This document shows positions 17,641-27,210 of a stretch of 53,215 nucleotides of DNA, in pieces. The DNA comes from an uncultured Clostridia bacterium (GTDB lineage Bacteria > Bacillota > Clostridia > Christensenellales > CAG-917), in assembly GCA_947581925.1 (NCBI GenBank), contig CANPWB010000011.1, positions 1-53,215 of the forward strand, given 5' to 3'. Under the pieces are notes generated by a model. The model made no database searches. It saw only the letters and a list, made by a program, of their open reading frames with translations, and was not told the DNA's origin. Positions within the stretch are counted from its first letter, which is position 1; each line of letters starts with the position of its first letter. Both the position numbers and the translations under genes were made by a program.

Positions 17641-17680
17641 TAAATAAAATTAACGCATCACCATTCTGCATTTGACAGGA

Positions 17681-17725
17681 AGCGAGCCTTAGCAGACAAA
17701 ATGCTCATGGCTCGCTATTTTTTTT
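17681..17725 (+). terminator. Intrinsic terminator of pckG
   Basis: Arms AGCGAGCC (17681-17688) and GGCTCGCT (17709-17716) followed by ATTTTTTTT. Strong canonical form. The sequence ctcgctattttttgcgcttgg after it recurs before composite copy C (near 40595). Confidence 0.9.
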
Positions 17726-17878
17726 GCGCTTGGTTATGCGGGCTTACGCCCGCTTTTTTATTGCCCTTTGCAATCCCAAGCTAAAAACGCGCGAACGTCG
17801 CAACTTTTCGTTGCTAGTTCGCGCGTTTTTGATTGTATGCAAGTGTCAAAACTCCTGCGTGAGAGCTTGATAGTGACG
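17726..17878 (+). repeat. Composite 3'-end hairpin element, copy B
   Basis: Starts with the terminator-like hairpin GCGGGC-ttac-GCCCGC and a T run (17738-17759), lacks the first GC hairpins of copy A, then has ttgccctttgcaatcccaag and the long stem AAAAACGCGCGAAC (17783-17796) / GTTCGCGCGTTTTT (17817-17830), and the tail actcctgcgtgagagcttgata. Same strand as pckG. Confidence 0.85.
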
Positions 17879-18138
17879 GACGCTTTGTCCGAGTGATTAA
17901 CGTTACCTTCGTCCGAGCGACATGGGGTCCCCGCAAAATTACGCAGTGATTTTGTGGGGTATGGCGTCGAGGAATCCCCTCGTCCGAGCGTTTAACGAAT
18001 ACTTTGTTTGAGAGTACTTATACACGAAATTTGCCGTGTCCGAGCCACCCCGCGGAGCGATCGGGATATACTAACGTACGCATTGAGGGCTTGTCCTCAC
18101 CCCCCCCCAAAAAAATCATTCCGCGATTTTATGGGGTA
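17879..18138. repeat. Repeat cluster (R2, half R1, R4)
   Basis: Contains gtccgagtgattaacgttac and cgtccgagcg tags, an R2 hairpin (17924-17960) followed by the right half of R1 (gtcgaggaatcccc), an inverted R4 (18040-18092) and a degraded R2 with homopolymer runs of about ten C and seven A (18102-18118). No gene seen in this stretch. Confidence 0.75.
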
Positions 18139-18140
18139 TA

Positions 18141-18169
18141 AAAAATGTCCGAAAAGTCGGACATTTTTT
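18141..18169 (-). terminator. Terminator of the oligopeptide transporter operon
   Basis: Arms AAAAATGTCCGA (18141-18152) and TCGGACATTTTT (18157-18168), loop AAAG. A/T runs on both flanks make it bidirectional. It lies 18 nt after the oppF stop. Confidence 0.88.
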
Positions 18170-18186
18170 TGTTTGCGTTTTCAAGT

Positions 18187-19557
18187 TCAATCCTGCGGAT
18201 AGAGGTGGCAAGCTACAAAGTGGCCGTCGCCGTAATCCTTGAATTTCGGCTCCACCTCGGAGCAGATGTCCATACACTTGCTGCAGCGGGTGTGAAATTT
18301 GCAGCCCTTTGGCGGGTTTGCGGGGGACGGGATGTCGCCTTGCAAAATTATACGCTTTATCTTTGTATCGGGGTCGGGGATGGGGACCGCCGAGAACAGC
18401 GCCTGCGTATAGGGGTGCATCGGGTTGGAGAACAGATCCTTTTTGGAGCCGAACTCCACCATATTGCCGAGGTACATGACGCCAACTTCGTCCGAGATAT
18501 GCTCGACAACGGATAGGTCGTGCGAGATGAAGATGTACGCGAGGTTGTCCGACTCCTGCAAATCCTTGAACAGGTTTATGACCTGCGCTTGAATGGATAC
18601 GTCGAGCGCGCTGACGGGCTCGTCGCAGATGACGAGTTTGGGCTTGAGCGCGAGCGCCTTCGCGATGCAGATACGCTGTCTCTGTCCGCCCGAAAACTCA
18701 TGCGGATAACGCTCGAAGTAGTGGGGTTGCAGACCGCACTTGAGCATAATATCCACGACATAGTCCTTGTATTGCTCCTTAGGCACGATCTTGTGCGTCT
18801 TGACCGCCTCGCCGACTATCTCTCCGACGGTGAGCCTGGGAGAGAGCGACGCATACGGGTCCTGGAATATCATTTGGAAATGCGGACGCATACGCCTGAG
18901 CGCCTCGCCCTTCAACTTCTCGATATGCTTGCCCTCGAAGATGATCTCGCCGTCCGTAGGCTGATATAGTCGCAAGATCGTACGTCCCAAAGTCGTCTTG
19001 CCGCAGCCCGACTCGCCAACTATGCCGATCGTCTTGCCCTGTCTAAGCTCAAACGAAACGCCGTCCACCGCTTTAAGGTAGACATTTTTGCGCTTGTCAA
19101 TGGAAGTCTTTATGGGGAACCACTCCTTGAGGTTCACGACCTTAAGCAGGGGCGTATCGTCCTCGGGAGCCTCCTCGTGCGCGCTGTCAAGCTGTACCAC
19201 CTGCGCGTGCTCTTCGCCATTGTCTGCGGCTCCCTCGGGGCCTTCCGACTTTGTCTCCGCCGTATCTTCGCTCTTAGCCTCTGTATTCGACAAAGGCTCA
19301 TTTGCGGGTGCCTCTGCGGGCGCCTCCGGAGTTGTCTGCTCCTCAGCCGCCTCCGGAGTGACTTCTTCGAGTTTAGGCTCCGACTTAGCAGTCGTTTTCT
19401 TTGCCTTTTTCTTTGCGGGAGCGGGCTTGCCCAAAATGGCAGCAACTTGTGCCTCGCTTACCTCTTGCGTTTGCTCCTCGGGAGCAAGTTGAGAGGGCTG
19501 ATCGACTACGCCGAGGGCGTTTTCATCGGTATTGATTTCATTCATCGGCTTCTTCAT
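18187..19557 (-). CDS. oppF: Oligopeptide/dipeptide ABC transporter ATPase, OppF-like, with long acidic N-terminal extension
   Basis: Second ATPase of the peptide importer, 456 residues. Residues 1-134 are a low-complexity stretch rich in Ala, Glu and Pro that is not part of the family; the ABC domain begins about PLLKVVNLKEWFP, with Walker A GESGCGKT at 181-188, FQDPYASLSPR, signature LSGGQRQRICIAKAL and Walker B LVICDEPVSALD. The C-terminal Cys-bearing segment (GCKFHTRCSKCMDIC) is the Fe-S-type motif of OppD/OppF proteins. I start at the ATG at 19557, 7 nt after AAGGAG; earlier ATG codons are too close to that site. It overlaps the oppD end by 20 nt. Ligand class peptide is inferred from family. 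Confidence 0.92.
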   Translation of the reverse strand: MKKPMNEINTDENALGVVDQPSQLAPEEQTQEVSEAQVAAILGKPAPAKKKAKKTTAKSEPKLEEVTPEAAEEQTTPEAPAEAPANEPLSNTEAKSEDTAETKSEGPEGAADNGEEHAQVVQLDSAHEEAPEDDTPLLKVVNLKEWFPIKTSIDKRKNVYLKAVDGVSFELRQGKTIGIVGESGCGKTTLGRTILRLYQPTDGEIIFEGKHIEKLKGEALRRMRPHFQMIFQDPYASLSPRLTVGEIVGEAVKTHKIVPKEQYKDYVVDIMLKCGLQPHYFERYPHEFSGGQRQRICIAKALALKPKLVICDEPVSALDVSIQAQVINLFKDLQESDNLAYIFISHDLSVVEHISDEVGVMYLGNMVEFGSKKDLFSNPMHPYTQALFSAVPIPDPDTKIKRIILQGDIPSPANPPKGCKFHTRCSKCMDICSEVEPKFKDYGDGHFVACHLYPQD

Positions 19558-21088
19558 TTTCATGCTCCTTGAGAATATCTTTATAGCGGTGGCAAGCCAC
19601 AAAGTGTGTAGGCGACACCTGCACCATTTCGGGATAGGGCTCGTTGCAAGCGGCGCACTTCATATTGCATCTGTCCTTGAAATAGCAGGTAGACGGCATA
19701 TTTATGGGGTTGGGGACGTTGCCGGGGATGCTGTACAGCCTGTCCACTTCCTTGCCGACGACGGGCTTGCTCTGTTGTAGCCCTATCGTGTAGGGGTGGA
19801 GCGGAGTCTTGAATATCTCGCGCACAGTGCCCTTTTCCACGACTCTGCCCGCGTACATGACGACGACGTAGTCCACCATCTCCGCGATGACGCCGAGGTC
19901 GTGCGTGATGAGCATTATACTGCCGCTTATCTTGTCCTTGACGTCCCTCAAAAGGTCGAGTATCTGCGCCTGTATTGTGACGTCTAGCGCAGTCGTAGGC
20001 TCGTCCGCGATGATGAGTTTTGGGTTGCAGCACAGCGCCATAGCGATCATAACGCGCTGGCGCATACCGCCCGAAAGTTGGTGCGGATAGGACTTGTAAA
20101 CGTGCTCCGGCATCGCTATGCCGACAAGATTGAGCATCTCGAGGCTGCGTTTTTTTGCGTCCTCTTTGTCCGCGCCGTTGACGTGCAGCAGCGTGACCTC
20201 GTCAAGCTGATAGCCTATCGTAAAGACGGGATTCAGACTTGTCATAGGCTCCTGGAAGATCATCGCTATCTCCCTGCCGCGGATGTTGTACATATCCTTT
20301 GCGGGCATCTTTGCGACGTCAAAAACTTCCTCGTGCTCGTCAAAGACGGTGCGCTCTCTCAGCTTGCCCGCCTTCTGATACGCCTGTTCGAGGACGGGAG
20401 TGCCGTCCTCCTTCAATATCTCATGCCCGTCGTTGTCCAGCGCGGGTATGAGCACGGGTTTTTTGATCTTTTTATATGTGGGGTTGCCCTTTTTGTCGAG
20501 TATGGGGCGCATTTTGGGATTGCCGTCCTCGTCAAGCACGGGCTTTCCCTCTTCGTCGAGCACCTCTTCCTCGGCGGGGATCTTCTCCGTCGTGAATTTG
20601 AGCTTGCCCTTGCCGTGACGCGCCTGCCTCATTATAGGGTTGCCGTCGGCGTCCTTGACGACGTTGCCGTCGCTGTCTATTATCTCCTCAAAAACGGGCT
20701 CCTTGCCAACGGGAGTACGCACCGTGGAGCGGAAACGTATGCTGCCCTCAACGATCTGTCCCATAGGACCTTGCACGAGCTGCATAAGGGAAAGGCTTGT
20801 CACGGATTTGCCGCAGCCCGACTCGCCCACGACGCCCACCGTAGAGCCCTGCGGAATGTCGAAAGACACGCCGTTGACCGCTTTGACGGTGCCGTTGTCC
20901 GTGAAGAAGTAGGTGTGCAGGTCGTCGAACTCCACGATGTTTTTGGGATCGCGCATCTCGGTGACGTAGTCCTCGTGCTTATACGAGGCGCGCTTTTTTT
21001 GCAGCTCTTTTATAGTGCGCGCATTGTTCTTTGCTATCTCGCGCGACTCCTTGGCGGTAATATAATGCTTGTTTTTCTCTTCTGCCAT
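19538..21088 (-). CDS. oppD: Oligopeptide/dipeptide ABC transporter ATPase, OppD-like, with repeat-bearing insertion
   Basis: First ATPase of the peptide importer, 516 residues where 320-360 is usual. Walker A GESGCGKS is at 88-95, the Q-loop region MIFQEPMTSLNP at about 276-287, signature LSGGMRQ at 338-344, Walker B LIIADEPTTALD at 358-369, and the C-terminal Cys motif is present. Between Walker A and the Q-loop, about residues 120-262, is a hydrophilic insertion with about seven degenerate copies of a motif like LDEDGNPVL (for example DSDGNVV, DADGNPI, DEEGKPV, DEDGNPK, DKKGNPT, DNDGHEI, KEDGTPV). All catalytic motifs are intact, so the protein is probably active. Lies 3 nt after oppC. Confidence 0.92.
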   Translation of the reverse strand: MAEEKNKHYITAKESREIAKNNARTIKELQKKRASYKHEDYVTEMRDPKNIVEFDDLHTYFFTDNGTVKAVNGVSFDIPQGSTVGVVGESGCGKSVTSLSLMQLVQGPMGQIVEGSIRFRSTVRTPVGKEPVFEEIIDSDGNVVKDADGNPIMRQARHGKGKLKFTTEKIPAEEEVLDEEGKPVLDEDGNPKMRPILDKKGNPTYKKIKKPVLIPALDNDGHEILKEDGTPVLEQAYQKAGKLRERTVFDEHEEVFDVAKMPAKDMYNIRGREIAMIFQEPMTSLNPVFTIGYQLDEVTLLHVNGADKEDAKKRSLEMLNLVGIAMPEHVYKSYPHQLSGGMRQRVMIAMALCCNPKLIIADEPTTALDVTIQAQILDLLRDVKDKISGSIMLITHDLGVIAEMVDYVVVMYAGRVVEKGTVREIFKTPLHPYTIGLQQSKPVVGKEVDRLYSIPGNVPNPINMPSTCYFKDRCNMKCAACNEPYPEMVQVSPTHFVACHRYKDILKEHENEEADE

Positions 21089-21091
21089 AAT

Positions 21092-22399
21092 TTACCTCCT
21101 CGCCTTGGGGTCGAAAGCGTCTCTCAAGCCGTCGCCGACGAAGTTGAATCCGAGCACCGCGAGCACTATGAGAACGCCGGGGGTTATCCACAGGTTAGGA
21201 TAATTTGTAAGCACCATATTGTTTGTCGCGGCGTTGATCATATTGCCCCAGGTCGCGTACTGTGTGGGAAGACCTATACCCAAATAGCCGAGGGTCGCCT
21301 CCGTCAGTATGATGCCGCCGAGTCCCAGCGTCATTGATACAATGAGCTGCGGAATGACGTTTGGAATGAGGTGTTTGAAGATTTTCCTGCCCACGGTCAA
21401 GCCGCTCGCTTCCGCGCTGAGCATGAAGTCCTGCTCTCTGAGGGACAGGATCTGTCCGCGGACAAGCCTTGCGGTGCCCGCCCAGCCGAAGAGGGTCATC
21501 ATTGCCATCATTATGTACAGTCTTTCGACGCCGTAGAGGTTGAGGCCCTCAAGCGCGACGCCGACTATCATCAACATAGGCATGGTAGGCACACAGTTGA
21601 AGATATCGACAATACGCATTATGACCTGGTCCACCCACTTGCCGAAGTAGCCGGATATGCCGCCCAGCAACACGCCTAGGAAGGTCTCCAGAATTATGAC
21701 GACGAAACCTATCGTAAGCGATATCCTGCCGCCGTACATCAGCCTCGAGAACACGTCAAAGCCCTTGTCGTCCGTGCCGAACAGGTGCGTCTTAGAAGGC
21801 GGGAGGTAGTTGGTCTGGGTGGAATACGTGACTATGTAGACGGTGTTATTATCGCTATTTTCGTCAAAGACGGAATAAGCATTGCCGTCATCTTTCGTGA
21901 TATTGACCTCGTTCGTATAGGTGTATGTCACGGAGTTGGAAAGATCCGCTTTTTCCTGCTCGCCCCAGATGAAGGGACACACGTCCTTGAAAAGGGGGCC
22001 CAAGAATGAGAATGCAAACAGAATGACGAGTATAACAAGTCCCGTGATGGACAGTTTAGAGCGGAAGAAACGCTTTGCGACGATACGCCCGGGGCTAAGC
22101 GTCCTCGTGGTGATCTCCTCGATGGACTCCGCCGCCGCGTCCTCGACGTAGGGCTGACTTGCCGCGTCCGAGAGGATGTCGTCCATATTCAGCGCGACGG
22201 GAGCGAGCTGTTCGCTTTGCTCTGCGAGCGCCGCATCGCTCATCTCGCCAAATTCTCCCACCTTTATCCCCGTGGAAGAACTGTCGTTGCCCACTACGAT
22301 GATATCCGAGGTATTCTGCACCTCGACTGCGTCCATTTCGCGAGAATTTTCGGAAGCGGAGGCGTTTAAAATCCTATCTTTTTCAAAATCTTTGTCCAT
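21092..22399 (-). CDS. oppC: Oligopeptide/dipeptide ABC transporter permease, OppC-like, with acidic N-terminal extension
   Basis: Permease of 435 residues (about 300 is usual). Residues 1-100 are hydrophilic and acidic and should lie in the cytoplasm. The core starts at RIVAKRFFRSKLSITGLVIL; between its first membrane segment and the motif PPSKTHLFGTDDKGFDVFSR is an extra hydrophilic loop of about 60 residues. The EAA loop is ADF-like: REQDFMLSAEASGLTVGRKIFKHLIPN, given here only as the segment near residues 330-356. It pairs with OppB, with which it is spaced by 9 nt. Confidence 0.92.
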   Translation of the reverse strand: MDKDFEKDRILNASASENSREMDAVEVQNTSDIIVVGNDSSSTGIKVGEFGEMSDAALAEQSEQLAPVALNMDDILSDAASQPYVEDAAAESIEEITTRTLSPGRIVAKRFFRSKLSITGLVILVILFAFSFLGPLFKDVCPFIWGEQEKADLSNSVTYTYTNEVNITKDDGNAYSVFDENSDNNTVYIVTYSTQTNYLPPSKTHLFGTDDKGFDVFSRLMYGGRISLTIGFVVIILETFLGVLLGGISGYFGKWVDQVIMRIVDIFNCVPTMPMLMIVGVALEGLNLYGVERLYIMMAMMTLFGWAGTARLVRGQILSLREQDFMLSAEASGLTVGRKIFKHLIPNVIPQLIVSMTLGLGGIILTEATLGYLGIGLPTQYATWGNMINAATNNMVLTNYPNLWITPGVLIVLAVLGFNFVGDGLRDAFDPKARR

Positions 22400-22408
22400 A
22401 GCGCCCTC

Positions 22409-24130
22409 CTACTTTCCTATCTTGACGCGCGGGTCTACGACAGCGTACATCAAGTCGCTGAGCAACGTGCCCAAAACCGTCATGACGGCGAGGAACATGT
22501 TGTAGCCCATAATAAACGGCACGTCCGCGACGACGAGCGCGTCATATGCGAGCTTGCCTATGCCGGGTATGGCAAAGACGGTCTCGGTTATCATAGCGCC
22601 GCCGAACAAGCTTGGCAGAGTACCCGCGAGCAGAGTGACAAGCGGGACGAGCGTGTTGCGGAAGGCGTGTTTATAGATGACGGTCTTTTCGCTCAAGCCT
22701 TTCGCCCTTGCGGTACGCACATAGTCGGCGTTGAGCGCCTCGAGGGTGTTCGTCCTAGTATAGCGCATAAGACCGCCGATCGAGAGGATGACGAGCACCG
22801 CCATAGGCATGATCATATGCCACAAAATATCGCCGAGCCTCACGAACCAGCTTGCGCCCGAGCCTGCGAGCGACGCGGACATCAAGCCGCCGACTTCAAA
22901 CCAGCCTAGGCCGACCGCAAACACTCTTATAAACAGAGCGCCGAGGAAGAATGTCGGCAAGCTTATGCCTATCATCGTAAATATCGTGACGGTGTAGTCG
23001 ATAACGCCGTACTGATTGACAGCCGCCTTAATGCCGAGCGGTATAGCGATGAGAAATTGCAGTATCGTCGCAATAAAGGCGATCGCGAAAGAGATGCCCA
23101 TATTGTCGAGGATGACGTCCGCGACGGGTCTCTTGTACTTGAAGGAAGTGCCGAGGTCGCCCTTGAGCATATTGCCCAACCACTGGAAGTAGCTTTTGAG
23201 CACGCTGCCCGCCTTGTCCCAGAATGACGCAAGGCGATATTTGACGGCGACAGTGAAAGTCGCTTTGCTCGTCGTTACGGTTATATTACGCGCATTAGCG
23301 CGGTCGAGCACGAGATGTCCGTTCTCATCAAGTGAATATTGGGCATAGTCGATCTCGTAGATGCCGTCGCCGTCCTCATCGCGTTCAAAACCATCATTGA
23401 ATTTGATCTCTCCTCCCTCTTCCTCAGCTTCGACTACTTGCGGCTTGGCTTTGCCAAACTCGATCTTGCCGCGATATGTATAATGATATTCCTTAGGCGC
23501 CGCCGCCTCTCCGTTTTCGACAGCCTTCGTATAGGTGACTACTCCTCTGTCGAATTTGAGCGTATAGTCCGTAGTGTCGTCCTCGGCAAACCAGGAAGTC
23601 TCAAGTCTTGCTTCGTCGCTGCTGTTCAAGAGTCGATAAGATCCGGTTTTGATATCGCTGTCTCTTCCCTCTACTATGCTGACATACAAATTTTTTGAGC
23701 TGAGCGTGCAGGAGACAGTCGCGCCCGCATCGGTCTTGAATCGGATCTCATTCGGCGCGCTGAATTTGACGAGATTGTCGCCGCTTCCTTCATAACTGCC
23801 GGTGTACCACTCCGCATATGAGATGCCGCCCAACAGGACATCATCTTGATAGATGACTTCCTTGGTGTTGCGGACATATTTTTGACCGCTGAACTTGCCC
23901 TCTTGCGGAGTGAACTCGAGATATGCGTCGGGCATATTGAGTCCGTACAGCTCCTTGATGCGGTCAAGGTCCTCCTGCTTCATCGTACCCTGCGAGATCG
24001 CGCCTTGAAACTGTTGATCGACAAAGTCGGTGGGCATCATACGGGCAAGCCCGTAGATGATTATCGAAACGCCGAATAGTATCAAGAGCGACAGCAGCAG
24101 TCGCTTGATGATGTACTTTATTGTTTCCAT
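22409..24130 (-). CDS. oppB: Oligopeptide/dipeptide ABC transporter permease, OppB-like, with about 240-residue extracytoplasmic insertion
   Basis: Permease of 573 residues; the family is usually 305-340. The N terminus (METIKYIIKRLLLSLLILFG) and the region from SYFQWLGNMLKGDLGTSF on match OppB/DppB, including the EAA loop (NADYVRTARAKGLSEKTV) and the C-terminal DPRVKI. Between residue about 66 (after KELYGLNMPDAY) and about 305 is an extra domain, beta-rich by its pattern, between the first and second membrane segments, so it should lie outside the membrane. Its function is unknown; contact with the binding lipoprotein is a reasonable guess. Follows the binding-protein gene by 90 nt. Confidence 0.92.
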   Translation of the reverse strand: METIKYIIKRLLLSLLILFGVSIIIYGLARMMPTDFVDQQFQGAISQGTMKQEDLDRIKELYGLNMPDAYLEFTPQEGKFSGQKYVRNTKEVIYQDDVLLGGISYAEWYTGSYEGSGDNLVKFSAPNEIRFKTDAGATVSCTLSSKNLYVSIVEGRDSDIKTGSYRLLNSSDEARLETSWFAEDDTTDYTLKFDRGVVTYTKAVENGEAAAPKEYHYTYRGKIEFGKAKPQVVEAEEEGGEIKFNDGFERDEDGDGIYEIDYAQYSLDENGHLVLDRANARNITVTTSKATFTVAVKYRLASFWDKAGSVLKSYFQWLGNMLKGDLGTSFKYKRPVADVILDNMGISFAIAFIATILQFLIAIPLGIKAAVNQYGVIDYTVTIFTMIGISLPTFFLGALFIRVFAVGLGWFEVGGLMSASLAGSGASWFVRLGDILWHMIMPMAVLVILSIGGLMRYTRTNTLEALNADYVRTARAKGLSEKTVIYKHAFRNTLVPLVTLLAGTLPSLFGGAMITETVFAIPGIGKLAYDALVVADVPFIMGYNMFLAVMTVLGTLLSDLMYAVVDPRVKIGK

Positions 24131-24220
24131 AAAAAGTCCTTCCTTTTTACGCGCCTGCCGAAACTTATCGCTCCGGCAGACGTTTCAGGATATCCCGATA
24201 TCGGGATGTTGCAAATTATT

Positions 24221-27187
24221 TTAGGCGAAACTCACTTCCCAGATGCGGGAGAGCAGTCCATAGTACGGACCGATGTCGCTATGATCAGCGTCGTTGACGT
24301 TCTTTCCCGGGGTGTGTTTGGGCAAGGAGTTTACGTCTATGATATTCTTGTCGTACACAGCGATGTCATAACGCTGGTATGTGGGGAGTTCGACTGCGAG
24401 ATCCATGACGAGGTCAAGGCACTGTGCATAAAGCTCCGTACGCGTAGCTTGATCGTTTGTCTCACGCGCCTCATCAATGAGAGCGCTCAGCGATTTTCCA
24501 TATTTGGTTTCTCCGTTAATGATTTGGTATTCATAATTATAATCTGATGGATTCGCTTTGATCTGCTTGTAACCCCAGTTGCTCGTGGAGCTTGCCTGCG
24601 AGTTGACGTGATAGATCTGATACATATCGGGGTCTATCGCGCTGCTCCATGCTGCCGCCCACACTGCAAGTTTACCTGCGGAGAGGTCGGATAGCGCTTG
24701 CGCGGAAGTCACGACTTGCACATTGAATCCATGCGCATTGAGGAGCTTTTGAGCGTCTAAGAAACAGTTGTATGCGGGGTGATCTACCGAGCTGCCTGCG
24801 ATCGTGAACTTGATGTCCAACGTCTTGCCGCTCTTCTCAAACAGTCCCGCGCTGTTCTTCTCATATCCCGCTTCTCTCACCAACTTTTCTATTTCTTCAC
24901 CCGTTGCGTCGTAAGTATACATCTCCTCTGCGTCCTTAGGATATGCCCAGCTTGCCTTTGACATAGGTCTGTAAATACGCTCCGCAAATCCGCCCTCATA
25001 GTAGCCGCTGATCATATCAGTCTGTATGTCCATGGCCTTCATAATGGCTTGGCGCACTTGATGCTCGGGGACGTAGCGGGGATTTATGCCGATATAGCCA
25101 TAGCCCGAAGTCAATGTTCTGACGACGTTGAGCCCCGCATTTATAAGTTCTTCCACATTCTTTTGCGTTGCGCTGGGATCGCCGAAGTGTATCTCGCGGC
25201 TGACAAGAGAATTGATGACCTGGTCTGAGGCAACGACTTTGTAGACGACGGTCTTTATCTTTGCATTTTGCAATTTAGAGCTCTCTTGAGAGCCTCCGTC
25301 CGCGCCCACCGTCCAGAAATTGCTGTTGCGGGTGTAGAATATTATGTTGTTGTCAAAGAATCCCGTGCTGCCGCCGCCTGTGACTTTGTAGAAGTCTTGC
25401 TCTCCCGCGTCATTGCTCGCCTGATAGGCGCCCGCGCCGAGAGGCTTGACGATCTTGCTTGGTGCGTTGACAACGTCATTCATAAAGTTCGAGTCGCCGT
25501 ATTTGACGCCGAAGTGATTGACATCGGTATTGAAATCCTCGGGATTCGCGCCTGCAGCTTCCCACTTTGCCCAGTCGTCATTGAAAAGTTTGACTTGGTC
25601 CTCGAACTGTGTGTTCTTGGTAATATCGGAATCGGAAGGATTGGAATAATAATGCATAGGCGCGACCGTGAAAGCAAAGTTCATGAGCGCTTTGGGGTCT
25701 ACCTTGTTGATGCGTATGTGGAGCACATCGTGTGCGCCTCTTATTGTCACGTCGGGAGCCCCCGGAGCGGCAGTTTGTTTGCCCGTGAAGGAGTCGACCT
25801 TCTCAACGCTTATGCCCGAAATGTTGGGGACAGCAAGGGTGCTTTTCCCGAAATACGAAGTCTTTGCTTCTGCGATCAACTCATCGAAAACTTTTGCGGA
25901 CGTGCCCCAATAATTTACGACCTGTTCAAAGCTTGACGCGCTCATATCGGGCACTGTGACCTGGTATGACGCAATGCCTGTTCCTTGGTCAACGGTCCTT
26001 ACCGCGCTGTATCCGAACACCGACGTGAACTGAGACCAAATAAAAGCGTCGCGGATGGCGTCTTCCTTTGCTTGGCCGCTCAAAGCATTGACATCGATAT
26101 TCTTATCTTCCTTATACGCATTGACGACCTCATTATACTTCGCTTGCGCTCTGCCTTCATGGAGGATATAATCGCCGCCGGAAGGCGTCTTTTGAAAGCC
26201 GCCTTCGTCGTTATCATCTCCGTTCATACGCATAACGATTGTGTCATCCATCATATCGTTGAGCGCAAACACCTGCCACGTCTCCGTAAATTTCGTATCG
26301 TAGTCCGGACCTTGCTCCTTCTTCCTCCTGTAGTCATCCATGTTTATGCCGTTCCAGTCGGCAAGCAATTCGTCATAATAGAGGGACGCAATGTGGTTGA
26401 CCTTGTCGCGCATTTGCTGATATGTTACTTGAATGTTGCCGACATACCCCGCTCTTTTAGAAGTAAATTCAGTGTTGCCTGTCCAAGGATACGGATTTTT
26501 ATGTGCCTCACCGTCGCTGAACCATCCGTCGTTCAGGTCGGTCATCTTATCGCTTACGCCGCTCGCATAAACTTTGACCCAAGCGTTCAGCTCCTTGAGA
26601 GCGATGTTTGCGGATGAGGTAAATGCTTCGTCGAAACCCTGATTGGTTGCCTCGCTTGCATTCACATCCTGCGTTCTGTATGCGTTGAGGCCGACGATGT
26701 CTGTAGAGTAGATAGTCGCGGAGCCCGTAAACACGGGATCGAGATAGACATACAGGTTGAACAGCACGTCCTTTATCGTGAGGGGTGTGCCGTCCGAGAA
26801 CTTGATGCCGTTCTTTATGAGCAACCTATAATCCGTGTAGCCGTGATCGGCGGCTTCCGTCTCCGAGATTTGATTCCCCTTCTCATCCGTATAGTCGATG
26901 TCAAACGCAAGCGCGACGGTGGGCTGATCGAGCCCGGCGATAAGGTTGCCTACTTTGTCCGTATTCAACATGCTTATCTGCGTCAGCGAAATAATGCTAC
27001 TGTCGTATGCGGATGTTGAGAAGAACGGGTTGAAAACTCCGTCCGGATTTTGAATGCTCATTGCAAAAGCGTCTTTTTCATTGTCATAATTGCCGCCCTT
27101 CGGATCGCATGCCGCAAGTCCAACGACAAATGCAACTACGAGCGTTGCGACCAAAAACACAGCGAGCCATCTCTTTGCATTCTTCAT
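24221..27187 (-). CDS. Peptide-type ABC transporter substrate-binding lipoprotein (family 5), large
   Basis: Extracytoplasmic receptor of 988 residues, far longer than the usual 500-600 of OppA/DppA. A signal with lipobox LAAC places the lipid-modified Cys at residue 27. Family 5 features include the early segment YRLLIKNGIKFSDGTPLTIK and late segments such as GYIGINPRYVPEHQVRQAIM and the Trp-rich WAAAWSSAIDPDMYQIYH. The extra length is spread through the middle. First of the five transporter genes; AGGAGG precedes the ATG. Peptides are the expected ligand by family and context, but family 5 also binds sugars, nickel and other solutes. Confidence 0.9.
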   Translation of the reverse strand: MKNAKRWLAVFLVATLVVAFVVGLAACDPKGGNYDNEKDAFAMSIQNPDGVFNPFFSTSAYDSSIISLTQISMLNTDKVGNLIAGLDQPTVALAFDIDYTDEKGNQISETEAADHGYTDYRLLIKNGIKFSDGTPLTIKDVLFNLYVYLDPVFTGSATIYSTDIVGLNAYRTQDVNASEATNQGFDEAFTSSANIALKELNAWVKVYASGVSDKMTDLNDGWFSDGEAHKNPYPWTGNTEFTSKRAGYVGNIQVTYQQMRDKVNHIASLYYDELLADWNGINMDDYRRKKEQGPDYDTKFTETWQVFALNDMMDDTIVMRMNGDDNDEGGFQKTPSGGDYILHEGRAQAKYNEVVNAYKEDKNIDVNALSGQAKEDAIRDAFIWSQFTSVFGYSAVRTVDQGTGIASYQVTVPDMSASSFEQVVNYWGTSAKVFDELIAEAKTSYFGKSTLAVPNISGISVEKVDSFTGKQTAAPGAPDVTIRGAHDVLHIRINKVDPKALMNFAFTVAPMHYYSNPSDSDITKNTQFEDQVKLFNDDWAKWEAAGANPEDFNTDVNHFGVKYGDSNFMNDVVNAPSKIVKPLGAGAYQASNDAGEQDFYKVTGGGSTGFFDNNIIFYTRNSNFWTVGADGGSQESSKLQNAKIKTVVYKVVASDQVINSLVSREIHFGDPSATQKNVEELINAGLNVVRTLTSGYGYIGINPRYVPEHQVRQAIMKAMDIQTDMISGYYEGGFAERIYRPMSKASWAYPKDAEEMYTYDATGEEIEKLVREAGYEKNSAGLFEKSGKTLDIKFTIAGSSVDHPAYNCFLDAQKLLNAHGFNVQVVTSAQALSDLSAGKLAVWAAAWSSAIDPDMYQIYHVNSQASSTSNWGYKQIKANPSDYNYEYQIINGETKYGKSLSALIDEARETNDQATRTELYAQCLDLVMDLAVELPTYQRYDIAVYDKNIIDVNSLPKHTPGKNVNDADHSDIGPYYGLLSRIWEVSFA

Positions 27188-27210
27188 ATTGCTGCCTCCT
27201 TACTTCTTTT

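Noticed and set aside
18102-18118. C and A homopolymer runs as a phase-variation tract
   Set aside because: They fall in a degraded R2 copy outside any gene and may be a sequencing or assembly slip.
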